This document shows, piece after piece, positions 44,927-52,138 of a stretch of 64,000 nucleotides of DNA. The stretch covers positions 62,001 to 126,000 of the forward strand of contig CAJUNH010000003.1 of the NCBI GenBank assembly GCA_910587795.1, written 5' to 3'. The notes under the pieces were generated by a model. The model worked only from the letters and a program-made list of their open reading frames with translations, was not told where the DNA came from and searched no databases. This stretch comes from an uncultured Christensenellaceae bacterium. GTDB taxonomy: Bacteria > Bacillota > Clostridia > Christensenellales > CAG-314. Position 1 is the first letter of the stretch, and each line of letters begins with the position of its first letter. Both the position numbers and the translations under genes were made by a program.

Positions 44927-45274
44927 TTATTCCATATCGGTGGTCGTAATTACGTTTACGCCCGTGTTTAACACGTTACTAATTAAAATTGTACCGATAG
45001 GAACTTTTTTGTCAAGAGTAAATTTTGATAAAACGCCGATTAAATCGAATATTTTTTGTTTTGGAATTTCTCCGTCGGTACGCACAGACACTACCGGATA
45101 GCCCGCAACCGTCGTCTTTACCGAGCTTGTAACGCTGCGCGTAGGACAGGTAAGCTCCGTTTCGGCAAAAGCTACGCCCCGTTTACACTTTGCGCCGTCT
45201 ACGGTAATTTTGCCGTTATCGTCAGACACTTGAAGTCTGCATCCGTTTGGACAGACAATACATACCATTTCCAT
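44927..45274 (-). CDS. DUF1667 family protein
   Basis: 115 residues. The N-terminal CIVCPNGC plus a KCKRG element about 20 residues later gives four cysteines that probably bind a metal or Fe-S cluster. The C-terminal half is a small alpha/beta domain (KKVPIGTILISNVLNTGVNVITT). DUF1667 proteins typically follow the two FAD proteins of anaerobic glycerol-3-phosphate dehydrogenase in Firmicutes. They may carry electrons, in place of GlpC, but the function is unproven. The start codon directly abuts the stop of the FAD oxidoreductase (TAAATG). Confidence 0.85.
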   Translation of the reverse strand: MEMVCIVCPNGCRLQVSDDNGKITVDGAKCKRGVAFAETELTCPTRSVTSSVKTTVAGYPVVSVRTDGEIPKQKIFDLIGVLSKFTLDKKVPIGTILISNVLNTGVNVITTTDME

Positions 45275-46510
45275 TTACTTATCCTCCAAAGCAACCGTAA
45301 TGTTAGATAAATCGCCCGCTTGACTGAAATCCACAACTATACGCTCCATTTCGGGCGGAAGCAGTTTTAGATAGCGTTTGCTGAATACTTCCCTGCCGTT
45401 TGCCGTAACAGTCAGTCTTTGGTTAGATAAATCTTCGCTTGCGCGGAAATACATTATAACATTGCTTACGTCGTCGTTTACGTCAAGCATCTGCGGTACA
45501 ACGTACAAAAACTTACCCTTTGCGGCAATGTTTACAAGCTTACGTTTATGCGGCGGTTTAGAAGCATGCTCTCCCGCCGTTTCGCCGCTTTCGCTTACAT
45601 AGTCCGCAAGGTCGTTTACGTGAAGCGCGTTACCGCAGGCGTAAATTCCGTCGCACAGCGTTTGGCAGTTTTGGTCCACCGCCGCGCCTTTGGTTTTAGC
45701 GTCTAAAACTACAGACAGGTCGCCTGCAAGTTCGTTTTCCGGAATCAGCCCTACCGCAAGCACCAACGTATCGCAATCTATAAGCCGCTCTGTACCCGAT
45801 ATAGGACGCATTTTTTCGTCCACCTGCGAAATTTCTGCTTTTTCCAACCTGTTGCTGCCGAATACGCGCGTAACGGTTGTAGATAAATACAAGGGGATAT
45901 TAAAGTCGTGCAGACACTGATGTATATTGCGCGTCAGTCCCGACGGCGTAGGCTTTGCTTCGTACACGCCTACAACCTCGGCGCCTTCGAGCGTAAGTCG
46001 GCGCGCCATAATAAGACCGATATCTCCGCTGCCCAATATAACGACTTTTCTACCCGGCATAACGCCCAGCATATTTACCAAGTTTTGCGCAGCCCCCGCC
46101 GTATACACGCCGGCGCAGCGGTCGCCGTGTATAAAAATGCCGTTACGAGTACGCTCGCGGCAGCCTGTTGCAAGTATCAGTTTATCGCACGTAACCTGCT
46201 TTACGCCCTGTTCGCACACGTATGTAATATAAAACATATCGGTATGCTTAATATCCGTAACAAAGCTGAACAACGCCGTTTGCACGTTAGTTTCGGACAG
46301 CTCCTTAATAAAACGGTCGGCATACTCCGGACCGGACAGTTTTTCGCCGAAACGCACTACGCCGAAACCGTCGTGAATACATTGTTTAAGTATTCCGCCT
46401 AAACGCTGTTCGCGTTCTATCAGCAATACCTTGGAATCTTTACCCGCTTTTATTGCCGCGGCAAGTCCCGCAGGTCCTCCGCCTATAATAATTATATCGT
46501 AGCGTTCCAT
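45275..46510 (-). CDS. NAD(P)/FAD-dependent oxidoreductase of the glp cluster
   Basis: 411 residues. The FAD Rossmann motif IIIIGGGPAGLAAAI is at residues 6-20, GGILKQCIHDGFG near residue 42 is typical of this subfamily, and a second nucleotide fold VVILGSGDIGLIMARRL lies near residue 153. The closing domain has TLCDGIYACGNALHVNDLADYVSESGE. It lies 11 bases after glpA and next to DUF1667, the usual trio in Clostridia for anaerobic oxidation of glycerol-3-phosphate to DHAP. It probably passes electrons from GlpA to NAD+ or another carrier. Confidence 0.88.
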   Translation of the reverse strand: MERYDIIIIGGGPAGLAAAIKAGKDSKVLLIEREQRLGGILKQCIHDGFGVVRFGEKLSGPEYADRFIKELSETNVQTALFSFVTDIKHTDMFYITYVCEQGVKQVTCDKLILATGCRERTRNGIFIHGDRCAGVYTAGAAQNLVNMLGVMPGRKVVILGSGDIGLIMARRLTLEGAEVVGVYEAKPTPSGLTRNIHQCLHDFNIPLYLSTTVTRVFGSNRLEKAEISQVDEKMRPISGTERLIDCDTLVLAVGLIPENELAGDLSVVLDAKTKGAAVDQNCQTLCDGIYACGNALHVNDLADYVSESGETAGEHASKPPHKRKLVNIAAKGKFLYVVPQMLDVNDDVSNVIMYFRASEDLSNQRLTVTANGREVFSKRYLKLLPPEMERIVVDFSQAGDLSNITVALEDK

Positions 46511-46521
46511 ATCTATCTCCG

Positions 46522-48240
46522 TTAAATCCGCTTTATTTCTCCCACTACGACATTGCTGCCGTAATCCGCCTTTTGCACTTGACTGATGTCCGCGTTAAGT
46601 TCATCGGCAATAGTCTTTAAAATATTAGGCATACAAAAGCCGCCCTGACAGCGTCCCATACCAGCGCGCACGCGGCGTTTTACGCCGTCTATCGTGGCAA
46701 CGCCCAAAGGGTTATTAATAGCCTGCTTAATTTCGCCCAAACTAACCTGCTCGCAGCGGCAAATCATTTTGCCGTAATCGGGATTGCTTTTTATCAACTC
46801 GTTCAGCTCGTTTTCCGTCAAAGATTTTATATCGACGGGAGCAACCCTCTTGGGATTGAAGTCGGCGTTAAGCTCTACGTTTTTTCCGCGTGACTTTAAA
46901 AGTTCCGCCGCCATTTCCGCAACGTCTACGGAAAACGCAGGCGCGGCCGTAAGTCCCGGCGACTGAATACCCGCAACGTGTATCAGGTTTTTAACCTTTG
47001 CGCTGCGTTCGATTATAAAATCCTCCTCGTATGTCGGGGCGCGGACGCCGGCAAAATAAGCGATGATATTGGAACGCTGCATAGACGGACAGCAATCCAA
47101 CTGTTTGTTAAACACTTCGTTTACGTCGCGGCTTTCGGTAGTCACGTCCTCGCGGTCGGGAATTTCTCGGGCGTTCGGTCCCAGCAAAATATTTCCGTCC
47201 ACGGTTTTTACTATACCGCCGCCTTTTGTATTTTTGTTTTGTTTAATAGTTTTAAACGTAGGCGAAAGGCTTATCGCGTTATCGGGCAGCCCCTTGCCCT
47301 TAGAGTCCATCAGTAAATCCACGCCCTTACGCGGATGTATGGAAAAATACCTGTCTCCCGCCATCTGCGCCACTTTATCGGCAAATACGCCTGCGCAGTT
47401 AATTATACATTCGGCGGAGATTACGCCTCGGTTTGTAAAAATTTTTAAAATTTCGCAGTCTGTGTGCTCCATAGACAAAACCGCGGTATTAAGCGATACC
47501 GCCGCTCCGTTTTGCACAGCGTTTTCCGCATAGGCAATAGTTAACTTATACGGAGATACGGCTCCGGTACTTGCGATTTTAAGCGCGCCTACCGCATAGT
47601 CTTTTACTGTCGGCTCTGCTTTGCATATTTCCTTTTTGCTTATAACGCTTACGTTTGGAATATTATGTTTTTTTGCGCGCATCAAATAGCTGCGTCCGCA
47701 AAACTTGATAAACCGCGACGAAAACACAACGTACTGTCCCTTACGCTCAAACTCCACGCCCAAATCGCGGCATACGTCCGCGTACATAGCGTTACCTCGG
47801 GTAACGTAATACAGTTTTTTGCACTTATGCTTTAAATCTATGCCTGCGTGCACCATTCCGTCGTTAGCTCCGCTTGCGCCGCGGGCAACGTCGCTGTGTT
47901 TTTCCACAAGCAGTATTTTCAATTTGTATTTAGAAAGTTCGCGCGCAACGGAACAACCGCTTATTCCGCCCCCTATCACCACAACGTCCCACGCCGTTCC
48001 GTCAAGAGATTTATCATTAACGGCGGGCAGAAAGGGGGGCTTTTCTTCGTAACCTTTAAGACGAATATCGTTGACAATATGTTTGCCGCTTTTTTTATCG
48101 GCAAACATTTTGCCTATCTTTACAATATTTTGCCAGTCGTCGCATTCGCCGTTTAGTATCACGCTGCGATCGTCCTCTGCCGCAGTAATTTTAACGCCGA
48201 ATTTTTTGTATACGGCATTTATTTTTTTTGTTAAATTCAT
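46522..48240 (-). CDS. glpA: GlpA-type glycerol-3-phosphate dehydrogenase with BFD-like domain
   Basis: 572 residues from the ATG at 48240; GAGG is well spaced for this ATG and too close to the one at 48246. A short N-terminal domain of about 80 residues precedes the DAO FAD fold (AWDVVVIGGGISGCSVARELSKY at about residue 84). RGASGANDGMVHAG and HPRKGVDLLMD are family motifs. At the C-terminus a BFD-like [2Fe-2S] domain has cysteines at about 494, 496, 531 and 536 (CRC ... CQGGFC). It oxidises glycerol-3-phosphate to DHAP. First gene of a promoter-proximal operon with the FAD oxidoreductase and DUF1667. Confidence 0.88.
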   Translation of the reverse strand: MNLTKKINAVYKKFGVKITAAEDDRSVILNGECDDWQNIVKIGKMFADKKSGKHIVNDIRLKGYEEKPPFLPAVNDKSLDGTAWDVVVIGGGISGCSVARELSKYKLKILLVEKHSDVARGASGANDGMVHAGIDLKHKCKKLYYVTRGNAMYADVCRDLGVEFERKGQYVVFSSRFIKFCGRSYLMRAKKHNIPNVSVISKKEICKAEPTVKDYAVGALKIASTGAVSPYKLTIAYAENAVQNGAAVSLNTAVLSMEHTDCEILKIFTNRGVISAECIINCAGVFADKVAQMAGDRYFSIHPRKGVDLLMDSKGKGLPDNAISLSPTFKTIKQNKNTKGGGIVKTVDGNILLGPNAREIPDREDVTTESRDVNEVFNKQLDCCPSMQRSNIIAYFAGVRAPTYEEDFIIERSAKVKNLIHVAGIQSPGLTAAPAFSVDVAEMAAELLKSRGKNVELNADFNPKRVAPVDIKSLTENELNELIKSNPDYGKMICRCEQVSLGEIKQAINNPLGVATIDGVKRRVRAGMGRCQGGFCMPNILKTIADELNADISQVQKADYGSNVVVGEIKRI

Positions 48241-48307
48241 CGGCATACCTCAGTTATTGCAATAGCGAACCGCAATTGCGAATTGTGTTCATTTTTTACT
48301 AATTTAT

Positions 48308-48335
48308 ATTGTACCACTTTATATGCAAAAATCAA
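48308..48335 (-). promoter_or_regulatory. Promoter of glp cluster
   Basis: Minus strand TTGATT (48335-48330), 16-base spacer, TACAAT (48313-48308). Just downstream are the palindromes CGCAATTGCG (48271-48280) and ATTGCAAT, possible operator elements. Confidence 0.55.
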
Positions 48336-48471
48336 GCCGTATTTTTTTTACTTTTGCGAACAAATTTCATTTATAAACGGCTTAAAACAAAATATGCGTA
48401 AAAAACGTATAATATCAAACGGCGGAAAAAAAACATTTACAATAACAACAAAGAAGTGATACAATATATTT

Positions 48472-49881
48472 ATGCAAAAAGAAAACACAACCGCAGCCGA
48501 AAAACACTACATAAAAATGACGGAAACGCCCGTTGCAAAGCTGGTAATTATGCTGGGAATCCCCACTACGGTTTCTATGCTTATTACCAACTTGTACAAT
48601 ATGGCGGACACTTACTTTGTCGGCGAATTAGGAGAAAGCCAACAAGGCGCAATAGGCATTTTGTTTACGCTGCAATCCATAATACAAGCGGCAGCGTTTA
48701 TGTTAGGGCACGGGTCGGGTTCGTTTGTTGCAAAAGAGCTTGCCGACAAAAATCCCCAAAATGCGTCGCGGTATATTTCGTCGGCATTGTTTGCAGGCAG
48801 TATATTCGGGCTTTTATTTATGGCTTCGGGGCTTGCCCTGCTTACGCCTTTTATGCGTCTATTGGGCTCTACCGAAACGATTTTGCCCTACGCCTGCAAT
48901 TACGGAATGTGGGTAATGATTTCCTGCCCGTTTTTGGTATGTTCGCTTATACTAAACAACTGTCTGCGCTACGAGGGCAAAGCCTTTTTTGCAATGATAG
49001 GACTTGTAAGCGGCGCAATAATAAATATTGCGGGCGATTATGTACTGATAAAAGTGTGTAATCTGGGCGTGTTCGGAGCGGGAATGTCCACTGCGATATC
49101 GCAAATTATCAGCTTTGCAATACTGCTTGTACTCTACCTTGTAAAAGCGCAAAGTAAAATATCGTTTAGGTACGTCAGTAAAGACATAAAGTTATATCTT
49201 GCCGTTTGCAAGGTCGGCTTGCCGTCTCTTATACGTCAAGGACTCAACTCCGTTTCGTCGGGACTGTTAAACCACTTATCCAAACTATACGGCGGAAACA
49301 TAGGGCTTGCGGACGAAACAATTGCAGCAATGAGCGTAGTCAACCGCTGTTCGTCGTTTATTATGTGCATAGGTTTGGGTATCGGTCAAGGATTACAGCC
49401 CGTGGCTTCCTTTAATTATCAAGCAAAAAAATATGCGCGCGTCAAACGCGCCACAGTAGTTACTATGGCTGTGGGCTTTGCTATCGTGGCAATAATATGC
49501 GTACCAGTATTTATATTTGCAGACGACGTAATAAAGCTGTTCCAAAAATCTCAATCGGTAGTCGACATAGGTGCGGCGGCATTAAAATACGCAACGGTAG
49601 GATTGCTGTTTATACCGCTGTATACTCCGGCAAATATGTTGTTTCAAAGTATACGCAAAGCGTGGACGGCGTCGTTGTTATCGCTATTGCGCAACGGGCT
49701 GACTTTTATACCCATTCTTGTTGTAACAACGTCTGTCTGGGCACTGACTGGGATACAAATATCCCAACCCATTGCCGACGTGCTTACAGGATTGATAAGT
49801 CTGCCGTTTTTGATACGCTTTTTTAAAACTACGCCAAACGCAGACGAAGCGGACGCCGAACAACTGCGGTCAACCGATTGA
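48472..49881 (+). CDS. MATE family efflux transporter
   Basis: 469 residues with about twelve membrane segments. MTETPVAKLVIMLGIPTTVSMLITNLYNMADTYFVG is the characteristic N-terminus of the MATE subgroup common in Clostridia, and GLGIGQGLQPVASFNYQAKKYARVKRA the start of the second half. Distinct from the exporter at 9283-10794. It likely exports cationic compounds with Na+ or H+. The ribosome binding site is weak (AGAAGTGAT), and a TATAAT at 48408-48413 has no good -35 partner. Divergent from the glp operon. Confidence 0.88.
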   Translation: MQKENTTAAEKHYIKMTETPVAKLVIMLGIPTTVSMLITNLYNMADTYFVGELGESQQGAIGILFTLQSIIQAAAFMLGHGSGSFVAKELADKNPQNASRYISSALFAGSIFGLLFMASGLALLTPFMRLLGSTETILPYACNYGMWVMISCPFLVCSLILNNCLRYEGKAFFAMIGLVSGAIINIAGDYVLIKVCNLGVFGAGMSTAISQIISFAILLVLYLVKAQSKISFRYVSKDIKLYLAVCKVGLPSLIRQGLNSVSSGLLNHLSKLYGGNIGLADETIAAMSVVNRCSSFIMCIGLGIGQGLQPVASFNYQAKKYARVKRATVVTMAVGFAIVAIICVPVFIFADDVIKLFQKSQSVVDIGAAALKYATVGLLFIPLYTPANMLFQSIRKAWTASLLSLLRNGLTFIPILVVTTSVWALTGIQISQPIADVLTGLISLPFLIRFFKTTPNADEADAEQLRSTD

Positions 49882-50255
49882 ATTTGCACTAATTGCAAAA
49901 GAAAAACCGTTTTGCTTAAACCTACTTACTCAACAAACAAAACGGCAAACCTCAAAAGTAAAATACATTGAACGTTTTGTTAATTCTGCAAGATAATTTT
50001 ATATTTATCAATTAAAACAACCGCAGCAAACCGCAAAAAAAACTTTCAGCCCTACCGCGCTAAAACGCCGTATAACTAAAAGCGATAATTCCGTAAACAA
50101 ATTGACTTTATACAAAAAACAACTTTAAACACATACGATGTTAATAAAAAAATCAAACTCCGTTAAATCGAGTTAGTTAATAACAAAATCCGCTGTAATT
50201 TTATAAAAATACGGTTTCCCCATCAAAGGAAACCGTATTTTTTTATAATAGATTA
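49882..50255. other. Convergent intergenic region with terminator and degenerate repeat
   Basis: No gene. An ACATACGATGTTAAT stretch (50131-50145) followed by AACTC...GAGTT (about 50156-50174) resembles the end of the structured repeats at 38.5 kb, but the left arm is poorly kept. The terminator at 50205-50242 closes the kinase gene. Confidence 0.45.
50205..50242. terminator. Terminator between convergent MATE and kinase genes
   Basis: Perfect 15-bp stem AAAAATACGGTTTCC / GGAAACCGTATTTTT with an 8-base loop and flanking T runs on both strands. Confidence 0.9.
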
Positions 50256-50804
50256 TTAAACGTTTAACCATTGCATAAACTGCTCGAACTGCGTATACAG
50301 CTCTGCTTCGGTGCCGTTGTTTGTAACAAAGTAATCGGCCTTGGCAATAGGTCCGCCTTTTTCCATATTCTCTATTTCCGCAATATCGCGGCTGTCCACT
50401 TGTTCGGGAGTAAGAGGACGTACGGTACGCGTACTTAAACGCTGTTTACGCACTCCGCTGTTAGTTACAACGGCAAGTATAATTAAAGCGTCGCCCAACA
50501 GCTCTTTTAAAATTTTGTACTCCGCCCAACTGTACAAACCGTCCAACACAACGCTGCCTTGTTTAAGTTTACGGCAGATTTCCTCTTTAAGCAGAATTGC
50601 AAACGCTCCCATACCGTGTTTGGCGCGCAAGCCTTCCCTCATGACGCGTTCGTTAAATTCGTTTACCTCTATGCCTTCCTTTTTAAGCTGGTTTACCGTC
50701 ACGCCGCCGAAATAGACGTCCGCCCAACCGAGATTTTTAAAATAACTACACAGCACGCTCTTACCGCTGCCGCACATTCCTACTACCGCCACCGCTTTAT
50801 TCAT
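50256..50804 (-). CDS. UPF0200-like P-loop nucleotide kinase
   Basis: 182 residues. Walker A GMCGSGKS lies at residues 9-16, then YFGGVTVNQLKKEGIEVNEFNERVMREGLRAKHGMGAFA, a VVLDGLYSWAEYKIL strand, and a late ADYFVTNNG segment. The order and spacing match UPF0200/dephospho-CoA-kinase-related proteins, which are best known from archaea. It should phosphorylate or sense a small nucleotide-like substrate in the cytoplasm; the substrate is unknown. Own promoter (minus strand TTGCGT 50866-50861, TACAAT 50843-50838). Confidence 0.7.
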   Translation of the reverse strand: MNKAVAVVGMCGSGKSVLCSYFKNLGWADVYFGGVTVNQLKKEGIEVNEFNERVMREGLRAKHGMGAFAILLKEEICRKLKQGSVVLDGLYSWAEYKILKELLGDALIILAVVTNSGVRKQRLSTRTVRPLTPEQVDSRDIAEIENMEKGGPIAKADYFVTNNGTEAELYTQFEQFMQWLNV

Positions 50805-50837
50805 ATATCTGTCCTCGTTTAAACTTACCTACAAATA

Positions 50838-50866
50838 ATTGTACACTAATTACCGTCACAACGCAA
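50838..50866 (-). promoter_or_regulatory. Probable promoter of UPF0200-like kinase
   Basis: Minus strand TTGCGT, 17-base spacer, TACAAT, 34 bases before the ATG. It lies just past the thioesterase stop. Confidence 0.45.
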
Positions 50867-50907
50867 GCGCAATTTGATTATTACCCAATTTATTTTTGAC
50901 AAAATTC

Positions 50908-51642
50908 CTAATTATCCGCCACCGTCAATTTAACGGTAAAACATGTAACGTCACGCTCTCCCGTTACATAAACCTTATTTCCATCACGCTTTACGTAAAC
51001 GGATATTACGTCGCCCAAAGTAAGCTCCTTATGATACACAATTTCCGCCGCGGTAACACGCTCGTTTTCGTCCAATACATCCAAAGCGTAATTAATGTAA
51101 TTTGTATTGTTGACATGACGGTTAATGTCTAAATCGGTACGGCGGATATGTCTTTGATATGCCAAAGTATAACTTTCGTCTCTTCTAAGACGGGCAAACG
51201 TTGCGCTGCAAGTACAAGGCGTAGTATCAAAATCGCAGCGGTATGTTTCCTCTATCGATTGCTGCGATGCAAACACGCGATTGTCTCGGTTAAGTATCAT
51301 CCATATTGTACTGGCAGAAAACACCTCCTCTCCGCTTCCGTCCGCCGCGCTAAAACGCCTTTCTATAAACAGCCTATTAGACGGCTGAGGCCAAGTGTAT
51401 AATGTAAATCTGCGGCTATGTCGCGTAACAGGTTTGTAAAACTCTATTTTTACCTTAGATAATATCCAAAACAATCCGTGCTTATCCATATCGTCCCAAC
51501 CGCAGCCCAATTTATCGGCGTGAGTTGTGGCGAGGTCCTGCATTAGTTCCATTATGCGATGAAGCTTAACGCAGGCAGTAACGTCAAAATCGCTTTCGTA
51601 TAGTAAACAGTCCTTAGCCATAAAAGATTTTTGCGGAAGCAT
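50908..51642 (-). CDS. Acyl-ACP thioesterase
   Basis: 244 residues from the ATG at 51642, with GAGGTGG upstream; the longer frame to 51705 adds an unsupported hydrophobic stretch. Two hotdog domains. The N-terminal part has MQDLATTHADKLGCGWDDM and GLFWILSKVKIEFYKPV; the C-terminal part has RRTDLDINRHVNNTNYINYALD, a FatA/FatB-type acyl-ACP thioesterase signature (PF01643). It releases free fatty acids from acyl-ACP. In anaerobic Firmicutes such enzymes set chain length or supply free fatty acids. Monocistronic. Confidence 0.88.
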   Translation of the reverse strand: MLPQKSFMAKDCLLYESDFDVTACVKLHRIMELMQDLATTHADKLGCGWDDMDKHGLFWILSKVKIEFYKPVTRHSRRFTLYTWPQPSNRLFIERRFSAADGSGEEVFSASTIWMILNRDNRVFASQQSIEETYRCDFDTTPCTCSATFARLRRDESYTLAYQRHIRRTDLDINRHVNNTNYINYALDVLDENERVTAAEIVYHKELTLGDVISVYVKRDGNKVYVTGERDVTCFTVKLTVADN

Positions 51643-51887
51643 AATACAGACCACCTCACATAAAATATTAACAAACTTTAAATATACAGTACGGCATACA
51701 GTCAAAAAACCAAACGGTATTTTAGTAATACCGTAACGATTTCAACGGTTTATTAAAAAAACAAAATTGTGCGCAACCGAATATTACAAAAGGTATGATA
51801 TACTATAAACCGTAAGCTTGGCAAGATTTTTTTGACAAATCGACAAAATTTACCGTTAAATAGATATACTCGCTGTTATACAAACTA

Positions 51888-51916
51888 TTGACAAACTGTT
51901 AAAAATAGGTTATACT
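51888..51916 (+). promoter_or_regulatory. Sigma-A promoter of riboswitch-ATPase transcript
   Basis: TTGACA (51888-51893), exactly 17 bases, TATACT (51911-51916). Confidence 0.75.
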
Positions 51917-51933
51917 GCTTTTAATTTAATAAC

Positions 51934-52031
51934 GTGAGGGAGTAATTTGCGTAAATAACGTAACAACTGCCATCAGCCGATTATCCGCGGCAAGCGGACA
52001 ATCTGGTATTGTTTTAAAAAGTGAGACTCAC
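51934..52031 (+). promoter_or_regulatory. yybP-ykoY (Mn2+) riboswitch aptamer
   Basis: P1 pairs GTGAG (51934-51938) with CTCAC (52027-52031). The conserved GGGAGTA directly follows the first P1 strand and AGTGAGAC precedes the second, as in known yybP-ykoY RNAs (GGGGAGUA and AGCAAGAC in the Lactococcus example, recalled from memory). A hairpin TTGCGT/ACGTAA forms P2, and a longer arm with TGCCA/TGGTA, GATT/AATC and TCCGC/GCGGA forms P3/P4. This class senses Mn2+ and turns on Mn2+ exporters, including P-type ATPases. The second P1 strand overlaps the terminator stem, so ligand binding should permit read-through. Confidence 0.8.
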
Positions 52032-52087
52032 GCAACCTACAAAAGTATACGCTTAGGCGTTACGGCGAAGGTTGCGTGATTTTTTTG
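52028..52087 (+). terminator. Riboswitch-controlled terminator
   Basis: TCACGCAACC (52028-52037) pairs with GGTTGCGTGA (52070-52079), followed by a T run. Its left arm shares bases 52028-52031 with aptamer P1, so the two structures are mutually exclusive. Confidence 0.85.
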
Positions 52088-52138
52088 TTTTTGTAAACTT
52101 ACAATAAAAAATTTAAACATCAAACTTTGGAGGAATAA

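Larger units (their letters stand above)
51643..52138 (+). other. Regulatory region between thioesterase and P-type ATPase genes
   Basis: Nearly 500 bases with no protein gene. It holds the minus-strand leader of the thioesterase gene and, on the plus strand, the promoter, Mn2+ riboswitch and terminator of the ATPase gene. Confidence 0.75.

Noticed and set aside
50080..50180. Possible fifth copy of the structured repeat
   Set aside because: Only the right end (ACATACGATGTTAAT) and the small AACTC/GAGTT hairpin match; the left arm is too degraded to call.
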